Assembly: GCA_029582155.1 (NCBI GenBank)
Contig: CM055899.1
Location: 82,340,556-82,404,555, forward strand
Length of the DNA stretch: 64,000 nucleotides
Direction of reading: 5' to 3'
Source: Panopea generosa
Lineage: Eukaryota; Mollusca; Bivalvia; Adapedonta; Hiatellidae
The notes beneath the pieces were generated by a model. The model saw only the letters and a list, made by a program, of their open reading frames with translations, made no database searches and was not told the DNA's origin. Position 1 is the first letter of the stretch. Every line of letters begins with the position of its first letter. The position numbers were made by a program, and so were the translations under genes. Of this stretch, positions 51,280 to 64,000 are shown one piece after another.

Positions 51280-52630
51280 TATTTCAATTCCCTTGATTTT
51301 TTGTCGGTTTGTATCAATAATTTTTACGGTTTAGATTACATTTTAATAGAGGGTCTTTTGTTCATTGATTACAGTTTAAGTCATCATCGATATATAAACC
51401 ATGCTATTTGCAGTATCTAATAATAAGAATTGTATTTTTTGTAGAGAAATGTGTATTTACACTCGACATTTATTTTCGTTCAAGTTTACACTGTTCACAT
51501 GTTTTACTGCAATACGACAGGAATGGTTTCTCCGATAGTCGATCATCGTGTAAGAATATTCAAGCCAGGTCGTGGAAATTAAAAGTAATATATTATATAA
51601 TGAAACAGGTTGCACTTTGAACTGGATAATGTTATTACTGATATTCACCAGCAAATGAATAAAAGAGTCACATCGGTTTGTTAGTATGGTTATGTGCTCA
51701 AACGAAACTATTCACATGAGTTTGGAAATAATTTTGTATCGGCAATTTATCAGTGGAGGAAAAATTGTCATCTTAAAGTCCCTATCAAAAACAATTTAGT
51801 AGGCCATCCAAAAAGCAAAACGACGCTTATTTTAACTTTTGATGGCATTTTGTAGTAGAATTGATTCAATACCATAACACCATTCTCCAATATGTAAAGC
51901 ATCGTTAATGCTGGATGTCACTCATGAAATTGTGTTTTAAGGTCACCGTTGAAGTCAAAGGTCAATGAGGTGAACAAATCAACAAAACGGTAGTGTATGT
52001 AAATTATTGTTGCTAATATTACAATTATGTTGCTTTATATATTTTTTCTTTGATGAGTCCAATGAAACATTTTAAAAGACAACGAAGCATCTATTTAAAG
52101 AATAATGAAGCATGTCTGTCTTTCTGTTCGTATTTATACGAGCATAAAGTTCAATAAGTGCATTTATGCAAGTTAACTTCTACAGGAAAGGGTACATGTT
52201 GCTCAACAAATAAGAAATGAAATGGGCATGATTTACTTTGGGAAGGCATATACATATACAGATAATTCCTGGAAGGTTCTTTCTTTATCTTTCCTGTTAT
52301 TTTGGTGGTTTGTCTACTATTCTGGACGGCATCGCTAAAGTCAGAAACTATGCATAGAGCTATAAAATGTGTTTGATAGCTGAAGCTATAGTATTTGACG
52401 TATCTAAGGCATACACAATTAAACAAATGTTGGCCTTGAACATGCTCTTCACCAGGCAACTTGTTCTAAAATGACTGTCAGTCTTTTCCCTGCTGCCAAT
52501 CACACTGTTGAGGTAAATTTGATCCACAGAATTGACAATTTAATTGCAAATGACAGTTTTGTGAGGTATATCAGTTTCAACTTTGAGAGCTTACAATAAA
52601 TTAAGCAGTCCGAATAATCCGTTAATGACA
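51280..52630. other. AT-rich sequence, nothing firmly recognised
   Basis: The right part (52150-52500) could be the decayed upstream portion of the relic that follows, but only stop-rich fragments are visible. Confidence 0.35.
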
Positions 52631-52634
52631 ACTT

Positions 52635-53575
52635 TGGGAATGCTTCCAATATCACAAGCCTATGTAAATGCATTTAACACATTTAAAACTGTTATCAATA
52701 TGTTCAGCATATTCAAAATGGTCAAAGCAACCTCGTTATCACAGTAAATCGGCCACTCTATTCTTTAAAGAAATAACGTGTATGGGACAATCAAGAACGA
52801 ACAATTTAAGAATGTCATATTCAGACTTGGAATCTCCACTTATGTTTCAATTTTCTAAAAGCAATTAAACAATATGTAGAATCGGCTGGTTTAGATTAAA
52901 TGCGAATTGAGGCAGGGCGTATATCCATCAAACACCACCAAAATATTTCAGAGTGAAAGGCATATTGCAGAGCAGCGAGGCCAATAAAGCATTGTGGAGA
53001 CTGCATTGATGTATCTTCATATCATTGTGGGCACATAGACATGAAACTATTGCAGCCGAGCTTTATGCCGTAAAAAATAAAGTGTCCAATTAAGATATAC
53101 AGAAAGCAATTGAACAGATGAATTAGACAAACTGATCTAGCAGTTTAATTATTCATTTTCAGGAGTTTGGTAAATAGTGTATGGATGTAGTTTAGATGAT
53201 GTACATAGGACATGGCTGAAATTTTGTTAGGCTTCATCAGAACGGAAAGAGGGGGCATCTGGGAATAAATCTAGAGGCGTTTGCTGCTATGTTACCATGG
53301 CTGACAATCAAGGACCATTTGAATTATGTTCAGTGCTGACCTGCTTACTTAGATGGTAATTATGAAGTATCTCGAAAAGACAGCGCCAGATGTGTATTGA
53401 GAATTTAAAGATTGATTGTTTATAGTAAAACGAAGCAACACTCACTTTAGACAAATACACACAGAATAAGCAACAGAATGGATGGCAAAGATTTGTAAAA
53501 TAAACAATGGGAAAATAGGCATCACACAAAACGACAAAGCAAGAAACAATTTATGTGTCACTTGGGCAACTTGAT
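52635..53575 (+). pseudogene. Decayed relic of a large uncharacterised invertebrate multicopy protein family
   Basis: Translating the plus strand across frames gives, in order: TLGMLPISQAYVNAFNTFKT (about 52625-52690), LGFIRTERGGIWE (about 53225), AAMLPWLTIKDHLNYVQ (about 53288-53338), then FIVKRSNTHFRQIHTE and ATEWMAKICK (about 53420-53500). I recall the same order (GMMPI-QAP--E-NT--T, FIRA-RDG-W-L, PWF-AYD--NY-RY, F-V--S---F--I--DQA-E) from a multicopy family of unknown function in cnidarian and mollusc genomes, often thought to be transposon-linked. Multiple stops and frameshifts show it is dead. The identification is from memory of motifs and needs a search. Confidence 0.38.
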
Positions 53576-53579
53576 CGGA

Positions 53580-55705
53580 TGTGTCCAAGAAAAGAATAAT
53601 TATGATTATTAGATATGATTATTTACCTTCAGGAATTGTTTTGGATGTGTCTCGTGTTCAATCTTTGATTAAACAGGTGGACACTTTTGACATTTTCTGA
53701 GTATGACTATTTGGAGAAAGAAAATATAAAACATTTGCCTTGATGAAAGTTCAGGTCATTAAATATAACAGAAAACAACTTCCGAGTCGTTTGGCAGCTA
53801 CAATGCTAGCAGAAATGTAGAAATTGGTTCTGTGCTGACACGAATTGTCCTTGGTACCTCTGTCAATTGCTAGGATTGTATAATCTTGGAACTCTAGGAA
53901 GGCTGAATTGTTGATGTATTGAAAAGAGATTTTAACTTGATGACTTTCCTAATTACTCACTGCAAAGATACTGATGGTAATGCACCAGGCTTTTGGAATT
54001 CATATTATATGAATAGTTGCTTTTGCATTCTAACAAGTGTCCTTATTATGTAGCAACTTATTAACTAGACAGTTAATATTAAAACGACTATTAATCATTT
54101 CCTTTATTGAGTAATATTAGAGAATATTACTATTTTCTATACCATTATTGATTTTGTGACCTCCTTTGTGACCCCATACGTCTATTTCCTTCAGTGTAAA
54201 TGTGCTTAATTTCTTATAAAGTTTGTTTATGTATTCACTCCATTTAAATAAAAATGATTGCCTGTTTTTATGTATTATAGAAGCTTGCATTTTACAAGAG
54301 ATTCCAAATTCTTAAAATTTTGCATACTTTTGACCTTTGACCTCAGTTTGACTTCAACTTGACAACTCAAATTTTAACATATTTTATTCACATTCCTAGC
54401 AGTGGCTTGCAACAAACAAACATGTTTCTATAGTTTTAAGTTCAATAAATATATAATTATTTTAACAAGACATTTTTCCTAATTCTATATATCCATATCT
54501 GCACCCAGTTGACCTTTGACCTTATTCTGAGATTATGATTGGCATCCACCCTCATATGTGTGTATACATACCAAGGAAGACATTAAGCAAGGATGCCAAA
54601 TTCTACACAAATTTGCAATCAAATGTTTTTCGCTATGGTTTGATGGCCAACTCATTACGAACATCGACGTCGCAATATGTTTGATTACAGTTTTATAACA
54701 TTATATGCACCTTTTTTTCCAAGTATTGTACAAATATGTAGCTAAATAAAATTGATTTTGCTTTCTTAAACAAATGAGATACCAATGACTAAATAATATT
54801 AGAATTTTGAACAGATTCGCCATAGATAAAATTGAATTTCATCTTTTCTTGGACGTTTGAAATATTTTTCCAGTAATATTCCTCAACGGATATGCGCTTC
54901 AAACCAATGGTTAAATGTTTTGGAGTATTATACATTGTTTATTCCATAGTATATGGTTCACCTTTATTTGCGTGCCTAAAGGCCGAGGAAATATAACTGA
55001 ACATCAATCGAAGGTAATTTTTGATTTGACGTTGAAAGCTAAATCTAAAAACCTAGTTGTGATGATAAAATCAATATTTTTGCAGGACCAGAGATGTTCA
55101 ATCAAATTATTGACAAACCAACCTCTCAGACAAATGATTCCAAGACGCATGCATTCTATGTTAATGGTAAAAATAATGCATTGGAAACAAACACAAGTGA
55201 TTTGGCTGGATAAAAAACATCCTGATCGAGAGGATTAATAAAACAAACAGGGAAAGGTGTATAATTAAAAAAATTGCAAAAGACTGATATTCCAAACGAT
55301 GTTAAAATGAATTTGTAGTATTAATGGTGGAGAAATAACATCTATACGTAGTATTTTATAACAACATATAAAAAAGTTGTCGAGGCTGGAAAAAATCAAA
55401 ATTGTTTTCGTTATTAGATCCATAGAGAAATACATGTGTATGACGTATCTGAAACAATTAAAGATAAACTAGACTCAATCGATGAAATCTACAATGCGTT
55501 TGTCATTCTTAAGTGTGCCGGACAAGTATTCTAAGGCAACACAAAGTTGATAATGAGACGTGTTACGAAATAAACAAGTCAGACTTGGCTAACATAAACA
55601 TTCTGTTTAATTTAAACATATCGTTTTCCTTTATTTTTACAATAAATAAATGATTTACATCACAAGCTCTTAAATTATCGTTCACGGTCTTTCCCATGAA
55701 TTATT
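53580..55705. other. AT-rich sequence with repeated TGACCTTTGACC-type motifs
   Basis: Tgacctttgacct at about 54332 and tgacctttgacctt at about 54511 are DR1-like direct repeats; tgtgacctcctttgtgacccc near 54157 is a looser version. They may be part of a dispersed repeat. A 107-codon frame at 54915-55238 has no recognised domain. Confidence 0.4.
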
Positions 55706-55707
55706 TA

Positions 55708-56940
55708 CGAGGGGCATTTCAAAAGTAATGCAACTAATTATCGTGCGGCCTTGCCTTGCACGGGATTTTCGTGAAAATTGTACCGATGTAGCGAGACAAC
55801 CATTCTCTACACATACATACCATGTTTACAGGTGTACGCGCATTATTATAACTAATACAGTGATAAAAGCAACATATAGTCATTGACACTATAGTAAAAT
55901 GGTTGGCAAGAGAAGTGTAAAGGCAGCTGAAATACGAGGTTATGTAAAGACTCAATGCCAGCTTGGCGTATCAGCGAAGGAGATTTTTGACGAACTGTGT
56001 GTTGTTCATGGACAGAATGAAGTGTCGTATGCCACCGTCACGAGGTGGATTAAGAATTTAAAAGCGGTTGCAACTCCATTAATGATGCACCAAAATCGGG
56101 ACGTCCTTGTAGTGCTACTTATAACATTATGGTTAACAAAGTATGTGATGTGGTTAAGTCTGACGCCAGACTAACTGTTCATCAGATAGCTAGTATAGTT
56201 AGTATTTCAGCCGCAAGCGTATTCCGCATTCTAAAACGTAATTTAAAAATGAGACGTATTACAGTAGATGGATCACTCATTTGTTGTCAGACAAGCAAAT
56301 GCGTGTCCGACATGAAACCGCCAGAAAACTGCTTAAAATGTTTCAAAATATCAAAGAAAGCAGTTTTCTGACGTTATAACTGGAGATGAGACAAGGGTAC
56401 ACTTTTTCGAGCCTACCAGAAAAATTAACAACAAAATATGGGCTACCAAAAACAGTCGCCGCCCCACAATTGCCAAAAGATTGATCAGTGCTTAGAAAGC
56501 AATGTTTGTTATATTCTTTGATATACGTGGTCCTATTATGCAACTGGTTGTACCAAATAGAAAATCTGTGACTGGTATATTTTATAAAGAAAAAGTGTTG
56601 AAGAAACTTAAAAAACAATGTTTCAAACGTCGCCCACACACTGGCTTAAAGCACCTATCCCTGTTGCATGACAACGCCCCTGCGCATAAGTCTGCTATTG
56701 TGACCTCGTTTTTGAACAAGGAAAGGGTTCGAGTTCTTCCACATGCACCATATTCCCCAGACCTAGCCCCATGTGACTATTTCTTGTTCCTAAACTGAAT
56801 AAACATTTAGCTGGTAGACGGATTAGGTCCCGACAGGCCCTGGGGTCCGCTGTTTGCATCGAATAGTGCTTTTCTTTTCATCGTATTTGTTTGCAAGAAA
56901 TATTTCGAAGAGGAAATTTTCAAAACGCACATTCACCAAA
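55708..56940 (+). pseudogene. Mariner transposase pseudogene (DD34D) with left terminal repeat
   Basis: Starts after a TA (55706-55707) with the terminal repeat cgaggggcatttcaaaagta. The coding remains start at the ATG at 55899. N-terminal helix-turn-helix: EIRGYVKTQCQLGVSAKEIF and VTRWIKNLK, then a frameshift near 56070 to SINDAPKSGRP. A second helix-turn-helix follows (LTVHQIASIVSISAASVFRI). After frameshifts near 56265 and 56370 comes the catalytic domain: TGDET (Asp at 56385-56387), HDNAPAHKS (Asp at 56670-56672), YSPDLAPCDYF (Asp at 56775-56777). The last two Asp are separated by 34 residues, the mariner signature. A TAG at 56493-56495 and a lost base near 56788 also break it. C-terminal KHLAGRR is still readable. 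No right terminal repeat was found. All three catalytic Asp survive, but the gene cannot be expressed intact. Confidence 0.88.
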
Positions 56941-56959
56941 CAGTTTATGCAAACTATTA

Positions 56960-58140
56960 ACAAAACAGTACATCCACCCATCCATCCAAACATAGATATA
57001 ACAAAGGCACTCGCGATTTAAGTACTTTCCTATGGTTAAATATATCTTACACCAGACAGTAATCAACAAATTGTGTACTTGTTTCTAATAGCCATTGATT
57101 GCTTTTAACAATAGATGTTACAATAAATGCTTCGATGCTTCATTGTTTTAGAAACACTTAATGGTAAAAGGAATTAGTATCTGATCAAGCGCTTTCAATT
57201 TCAATATTTTAAAACGTGTTTTAATGATTGAAAACGTGTGGAATGCTTTTAGCTAAACATATTTACTTTGATATTATATAAGAAATGAGGTTGGGCTACA
57301 AATTATGCCAACACTGTTTCATCCCTTTCCATACAGATCAACAGTAGTTTTGATTAACAATGGCATAAAATACATTACAAAACCAAACTCGTTTACAAAT
57401 ATATGAACATTTTTTTTCATATACATTACCTAAAATTTAAACATGAAATGATTAGTCGGATAGTTATTAACAAGCACGATTATTATAGTTTAAATGATTC
57501 AGTGCGATTACGCCTATGATACCATATCTATTTTCGTGAATAGTCGTGTATCCAAACACAGCTGCAATAATAAGCTTGCATTTTGTTTGAATGCATATGC
57601 ACAAAATATACTGTAGTTTACTAGAAATCCACGCACATATGATTTTTTAAGGATTAAAAAATGACAAATGACGCTTGCTTCTCTTAACTAATTAAAGAAC
57701 ACATCTCAATGATGCCAAGTCTGGCCATACTTATCTGCTGTGAGAACAACCGAAGCACATACGCAGATTCAACAAACTTGTCTGTGTTTATTTGTTTATC
57801 TGCATTTGAATACGCACATTCGTATGTTTTCAGTCTACTAGTCAGATTTCTTTAATTTTAAACTATTTATATCAGTGCAAGACGTTGCAAGTTTATATTC
57901 TAATCATATTATCTTTATGTCCACCTTAGAGGGTTAATATAATATTTTAAAAGCATTGCAATGGAAGGAGAGTATATTTCCGTGTAGGCGGCAACGTTAT
58001 TTGACGTTTTACTGTCTACAAATCAATAACATACCTAAAACCAATACATGGACGTTGTAATACAAGTCATTAGTTTATAGAAATACAAAGGGAGATTGTT
58101 GATGAACACCCATGGACAATATACTGGTTAACAGCAAGAA
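56960..58140. other. AT-rich sequence, nothing recognised
   Basis: Searched for the missing right end of the mariner without success. No gene or array. Confidence 0.45.
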
Positions 58141-58149
58141 CCGTAACGA

Positions 58150-59300
58150 ATATGAAAGAATCATGGTATGACACCAAACTATTTAATTTCCCGATACAGT
58201 TAGTAACAGAATCACATACGATCTTAGAGACTCACAAGATCTTGATATCATAACCAGACGAACTGAGCTCTTTGCAAACTCTTTCATTCTATCAACAGTT
58301 TCGATGTGGAATAAACTATCAGTTACTTTAAGGGAAGCACCATCATTATCAATATATAAACTAAACCTTGATAAAAACTTGTTTTCATCCAGTTATAGTT
58401 CCAAAACACTTTAACTACAGTATACGAATATTATCTGCACAGCATGCAAGACTTAGAAATAATTGTAATAACTTCAATCATAATCTTTACGTTAATCATA
58501 TAGAAAATTATTCAACATTTTTCTGTACGCATGGAGTGGAAGCTACTAAACATTACTTTTTTAACTGCATTCTTTTTGTACAACAAAGAGGTAAATTGTT
58601 TCAAAACACAAGGTTGATCCATCTACTAAAAGTCATAAAGCTGTTATACTGATCAGAAGATCATTCATATGAAGACAACATAAATTTCTTCGAAACTGTT
58701 CAAATTTTCATTCACGAATCCAGAAGATTCCAATTATTAATTTCGTTAAAGTATTTTGTTTTTTCTTCCCGGACTCTGTAAAAGCTACCACACTATAACT
58801 GATCTCGTGAAAATCAGTGACCAACCAGATAATACTTTATATACATACATATATTTGTGTGTGTGTGTATTTTCTAATAATTTAATTTCATTTAAAAAAA
58901 ATCAAAAGAAAATCAGATCAAAACACATTATGATTCCCGCTTTTCAGTAAATATCTCAACATACATACATATGCGTGTATGTATGTTTGCATGTGAATGT
59001 CTGTATATATATCTGAGGTTGTGTGTGTGTATGTGCGTGCGTGTATCCGTGTGTGTTTGCGTGAGTACGCATGTATATTTTCTCATTAACTATGCTTTAT
59101 GTCATTCATATTTACTTGCCATGAATGTAATTTATCTTAACCATCGTTAAAAATTGCAAAATATAGTTGAAAGGGAATGGCCGAATCTAATGTTGAGAGA
59201 ACTTGTGACCAGACCCTTTTGCCTTAAATTGTTTTTGACGTGTATGCATGATAAATATTGTAATATGTGTTTATTTTGCAATAAAGTACGTTTCAACTAA
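58150..59300 (+). pseudogene. 3' end of a non-LTR retrotransposon (ORF2 C-terminus and tail)
   Basis: Plus-strand frames give YDLRDSQDLDIITRRTELF, NSFILSTVSMWNKL, TLREAPSLSIYKLNL, then, after a frameshift near 58375, PKHFNYSIRILSAQHARLRN, CNNFNHNLYVNHI, THGVEATKHYFFNCI and QQRG, and finally NINFFETVQIFIHESRRF after another shift. This is the conserved C-terminal part of LINE ORF2 downstream of the reverse transcriptase (W--LP-E-R--PSL--FK; HARLR--CS-LN-DL; E---HYFF-C----R). The 3' UTR ends in gcaataaagtacgttt and an A-rich tract at about 59300. The RT core is absent, so this is a 5'-truncated, frameshifted copy. It shares its tail with 8995-9078. Confidence 0.78.
58850..59070. repeat. GT/TG-rich low-complexity region
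   Basis: Runs of gtgtgtgtgt and tatgtatg-type sequence (58855-58868 and 58970-59066) within the LINE 3' UTR; microsatellite expansion. Confidence 0.75.
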
Positions 59301-59309
59301 AATAATGCT

Positions 59310-62300
59310 ACGAAAACAAAAATACGTGAGTATAAGCCCATTTCATAGTTTATTGGTTGAGACAATGTCATTCAAAATTCTTTATTTAACAGGACAATAT
59401 GAACAGAGTCTCACCTAGGTTCCTATCAAAGCAATGAAACCAGCTTTTTAATGTTATTATCGTATTTGTATACTCATGTTTGATGTTTTTTCTTGTAAAC
59501 CTCTAAGAGATTTATACATGTAAAAAATGAAGAAACACTATAAAAATCGAAAACGATCTGCAAGTAAAACAATTTATATTGGTCTGAAGTAGCTGTTACT
59601 TTAATCAGAGACAAATGAATAAATATCACATTAACGCGATTAATAAATAACCGACGAATAATAGGTCATACTAAAACGCGTACTTTTATTGCTGACATTA
59701 GCTCATGGCAGATAAAAATACCTGAGTTTTTACCTGTAACATTAAAGCTTGTGATAATTTTAAAGAATGATATGAACGTCGATAAAGAATTAATAAAGTC
59801 ATTTCTATTTTAAAAAGCTTGATTCTTAAGCAGCAGGTTAGGGCCTTATTTTATGATGTTCCAGCCATTAACCATGTCTATTAATTATACAGGATTGATT
59901 ATCTCATTGATCGGTGTCATGATATTGTTTGCTATCAGTACTAAAACCATGGTACGACCCATCCTGGAATAGTACCACAAACCCTCCCATTTGCGGCAGA
60001 CGCCTTTCAAGCTCAACATTGACGATGCATGTAAAACGACATTTTCTTAATGCAACTGCAACGTTTACATGGATAGAGAGCTGTTAATTGCAGTGTAATT
60101 ACTTCTTTTCTTATATTATGTTTTATCATTTTCTTACCGTTATTCGCAATGGTACAAAGACAACAAAAGAGATATAATTTAAGTAAAAATCAATAAGAAA
60201 TAATGCTTCATCTGTTTATCACCGTTTTGTGTTATTATACCAGCAATGATTTTGCAACGGCTTAAAATGCCTATGACGGACTTGGCACTGATAACCCTAT
60301 GTGTCACCTCTCTCTGTCTCTTAATGAGGTCGTATTGAGACCTGCTCTATTTTCAGCTTTTTTTAGTATTGTACACATTTAGATCTATTAAATAAATAGT
60401 ATGATTGAATATTTGCACATTGCGTTTAGTGTTGCCAGGGCTGATGTTGCTACTGGAAGTTCCAAGGTGATGGACACTGTTGTTTTTTCTTCTTTATCTA
60501 CATGTATTCGTTATACATACTAGTATACCTAATTTATATATTTGGTTAATGTTAATGAGTACTATCGTGGTTCTAGTTTCATTTGAATACTACATCTACC
60601 ATTGGACATATTTCATATTAGCTTTTTTTGAAAACTTTTACCATATTTTATCACGCTCATATAATTCTTCTACAGGTGTTGCAATTTTAAATTTTAAGTT
60701 TTATTCTAAGAGAAATATTAGAAATATTTACGTACTTTATACTTCGAAAACTTAACAAAATATTTATTTAGAATTAATTTGGTTCCAATATTTAAGAATC
60801 TTATTTTATAATAATAATAATAATAATGATACATTGTAATAATAATAATAATAATTATAATAATATTGTATATTTTTAGAAAGGGAAAACTCATTAAGTT
60901 TCATATACAACATAAATCTTATTTTTAATGAGGTCCTTGAATCAAATATCTAAATTCAATAATATCAAGACAGCAATGTTTTACATAAACAATATTTGGA
61001 GCAAATACCTGCTAAAATAAATACAATGATAACAATGACAAAGAACAATTGTTCATTTTCATGCGAAATATGTTTTAGTAATGGGAAAGTATTTGTACAC
61101 ATATTTAAAAGTAGCAACGTTATTCAGTGTCTTTATTGGTGAAGGTATATTGTTTCAGACTTCCATTGTGCACGTTTGAGTAGTTGAATTTTAACCTTTG
61201 GATGCACTTGTTTGAAATCAAGAGTAGGTTAAACCCCAAACTTTTCTATAAAAAGAAATGGGAGGAGCCTAATTTCAAATGGTGGCACTTTCTTGCAACA
61301 ATGTTGAATTGGGAGATGTTTTTCTGTAAAACATAAAAACAAAGTTGTCATTATTTTCAAAAAGAAGTGCAGTTGTAGGGACATATTTTTGCTTTATAAA
61401 AATGCCCTTTATTCACAAAAGCTCTATGAAACAAAGTAGTAGTAGTCCTTACAAAATTGAGATTTGAAAATTTGCTAAATATTTGAATTTTGAACCCGCT
61501 TGACTCTTGTCACGTGGTGTAAACAGCAACACTTGCTTGGAGATGTGTATAACCCACTTTTTGAAGCCATGTAGTGTTTGATATCTCAGAAAATGAAAAT
61601 TCACCTAGCCAAAATTTATGTTGAAATGTTATTAACGGAAATGAAATAATATCCATAACTGTTCTACAGGAATGTATTTATTTTCATCATCATCATCAGC
61701 ATCATAATCACTTCCCCACTTTCCCCATCTGTGCCTCAATTTTTGTCCTGAATGCCATCTGACAATAAATATTCCTTTAAGGTCTGTGTCTAACTATAGT
61801 TATTTTCATCAACATTAATTGACCAGTCTGGTGTAACTAAATGATCTTCAAAATCACACTCATTATAATCAAATAAATGAAATAATATACGAAACTGTTC
61901 CCTCAAAATCTTCAAAGTATTTCCACGATTTTCTTCCATTTGTAAGTTTTGCCAGGGAAATTGTGAACCTAAATGGAATGGGTCATTCTATTATGTCAAA
62001 GCGGTTTCTGTATTTTTTAATCTTTGTATGTTTTGTCTCACAAATAATTGTTTGCCCTTTACTTGTGTCCAAGCAATTTATTTACAATTCATTACAACAT
62101 GTATGCCTGTTTGATATAATTCCATAATGAATACGATAAACCATTTTTCATAAATAGTTTCATTCTCTCTAAGTAAATAATGTACTAATCCATGGAACTT
62201 GACCCGAATAATTTCATTTTATCTCTTTGATCATGACCAGAGATGTGTTATATGTAGCCCAGCATGAAACTATCAATTGGATGTACCTAATTAGCAATTT

Positions 62301-64000
62301 TGTTTATTATGCATGCAGATAAGATGTCCATTGCAATATATTTGAGTGCTGTGTTTGCTGTACTAAATCTGGGGAATCTTTTATTTTAATCCAGAATACT
62401 GAGGAACCTGCATGTACAATAAACATTGTTTCTTAGATTAACTTCCATAATATCAATCAAATGTATTTACAAGAAATTCATTATGTGTTAACTTGCAACA
62501 GGCAGTATCATCTATGGCTATGCTGGTAGTTACAGCTTATGTTGGACATGAGTATTATCAAATAACTGTAGTAAACTTGTCGACTGCTAGTGATAAGCCC
62601 CGCCTATAATACAGTGTGTAGCAGCTACCGGCGATGGGCCTTTAAAGAGAGTGCTGTTTTGGTATCTTAATAGGGTTACACATATATGAAGGTACTAAAT
62701 CAGCTATTTGATTATTTTGATTGATTCATTCAATCTAAACCTCGGAACATTAAGCATTGAATTTAACTTTAATACCCGACATTGTTTTGAGTTGTGAGTA
62801 ATTTGCAATAGTCACTGATTGTTAAACAAACCAATCAAATATCAGATCAACTATGACAACAGTTGATGAAATATGATTTACTTTGTAATAGTATTTCCAT
62901 TACTTTATTAAAGGTATATTATCATATAAAAAATAAAATATAAATATCATTTTAACTATAACATACGCTATTATTTCAATTTTGATTTAATCATATATAA
63001 AGTATAAAATATTGGGAATGATAAAAGCACAGACAAACTATGACATAAATCATTTCTGTTGCATCAGGGAGTTCTTAACAGAACAATAAACGTAAAAGAT
63101 AGAATTGATTTAACTCAATAAACTCTTTTGGGAGCACTTGAATATCAACCACATCACGAAATAAAAAACAAGGTTGCGGCAAATATCATAGATACCAATA
63201 ACATTCAGTTGATCGTATTCGGCAAACTATAACGGTCTTAATTTCTTCTTAAAATACTGATGATTTGTATTTGTATTTACCTTCTTATCCTATAAACATA
63301 CTAGGTCGGTAAAGTCATTGTATTCTAAGTCGTCTAATATACCAAACATTGACTGCGCAATGTTATCTATTTAATTCACATTTTGCAAAAAATTGAAGTA
63401 TTTTATATTGAATATAAAACCAAGTAAATTGATATGCACTAGAGCAAAACTTGGACCTTGACAATAACTGCAAGCCAACCATTGTCTCCAATAAAAGTAA
63501 GCGTAAAATAATCTATTGCTAATTAACATAAATATAAACGCTTCAATACGAATATGAGATATCCAGCATTAACAAAAATCGCTAATTTCATCGTAAACTA
63601 CCAACAGATATCGGAATCAATTTACAAACGAGGGAACCAATAAAAAAACGTTTGCATGTTGCTTAATATTACTCTGCATATTTGAGCATTGCTAATGAAA
63701 CCAGATGATACATCATTTTATACTATGAGTTAAAATTATATATTTCCCGAAAAATAATGTTGTATGCATGGAATTTTGAAGAACCAAATAAATCGACTAA
63801 AATACGTATAAAATGTTAAAAATGACCCTCAGGAGACGTTTGCTTAAATGAATAATATCATGTTTTTCATGACATGTTAAGCATTTTTCTTTTTAATGTC
63901 TAGTGTATAAATTATTGTCTAAATATGGCTATACGCACACTGGTTGCTGAGAGTTTGCCAACAATTTTACACTTTATAACCAGCAATGGACGTGGCTTTC
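59310..64000. other. Intergenic sequence, no gene recognised
   Basis: Contains the AAT microsatellite at 60808-60866 and a short cat run at 61686-61706. The part from about 61190 to 62650 is somewhat less AT-rich and may be an unclassified repeat (for example gggaggagcctaatttcaaa near 61260), but no protein or terminal repeats could be tied to it. A 91-codon frame at 60480-60755 is a chance hydrophobic frame. Confidence 0.45.
60808..60866. repeat. (AAT)n microsatellite, interrupted
   Basis: Runs of ataataataataataat separated by gatacattg and attataa. Confidence 0.9.

Noticed and set aside
60480-60755. 91-codon hydrophobic frame as a membrane protein
   Set aside because: T-rich sequence yields Phe/Leu/Ile/Tyr runs by composition; no family resemblance or supporting signals.

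Overview
This is a eukaryotic, intron-rich, AT-rich nuclear window. It has long intergenic stretches, pol-III-type tRNA-derived SINE heads, non-LTR retrotransposon remains, mariner and PIF/Harbinger DNA-transposon remains and many minisatellites. No bacterial operons, rRNA or CRISPR are present. The repeat types and the protein remnants suggest an invertebrate, most plausibly a bivalve mollusc. That assignment is inference from repeat style, not proof.

The one host gene I can support is on the minus strand at the left end (about 1351-10642). It is the middle part of a 12-TM solute carrier of the SLC43 family (LAT3/LAT4/ENBT1-like). Four exons (10596-10642, 8608-8777, 7032-7227, 1351-1509) have canonical GT/AG borders, and their codon phases join without a stop to give about 190 codons. 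N-terminal exons were not found to the right, and the C-terminal TM exons probably lie left of base 1. The introns hold three minisatellites (40 bp, 37 bp and a GC-rich ~24 bp array), a LINE tail and three tRNA-derived SINE heads.

From 12.7 to 15.0 kb is a 46-bp minisatellite with a higher-order structure: a 920-bp block (20 units) is repeated almost perfectly. The stretch 15-30 kb is mostly featureless AT-rich DNA. It carries an unexplained GC-richer island (15.4-15.7 kb), two dispersed repeat pairs (23.3/25.8 kb and 25.5/34.1 kb), a PIF/Harbinger transposase fragment (26.1 kb) and a 16-bp array (27.7 kb). A dead minus-strand LINE (ORF1 tail plus endonuclease domain) lies at 30.1-31.3 kb.

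From 38.66 to 41.6 kb a 50-bp minisatellite (about 38 units) is split by a 1,040-bp mariner that has perfect 28-bp terminal repeats and a TA duplication. Further right are a tRNA-SINE (42.9 kb), a short inverted-repeat element (46.5 kb), a 190-bp foldback element (51.1 kb), a decayed protein-coding relic (52.6-53.6 kb), a DD34D mariner transposase pseudogene (55.7-56.9 kb), and the 3' end of a non-LTR retrotransposon (58.15-59.3 kb). The last 4.7 kb contains only microsatellite and unclassified sequence.

No novel multi-gene system is visible. The most informative signals are the SLC43 exons with repeat-loaded introns (one G-rich array abuts a 5' splice site), the 920-bp higher-order repeat, the mariner insertion that dates a minisatellite, and the large foldback element.
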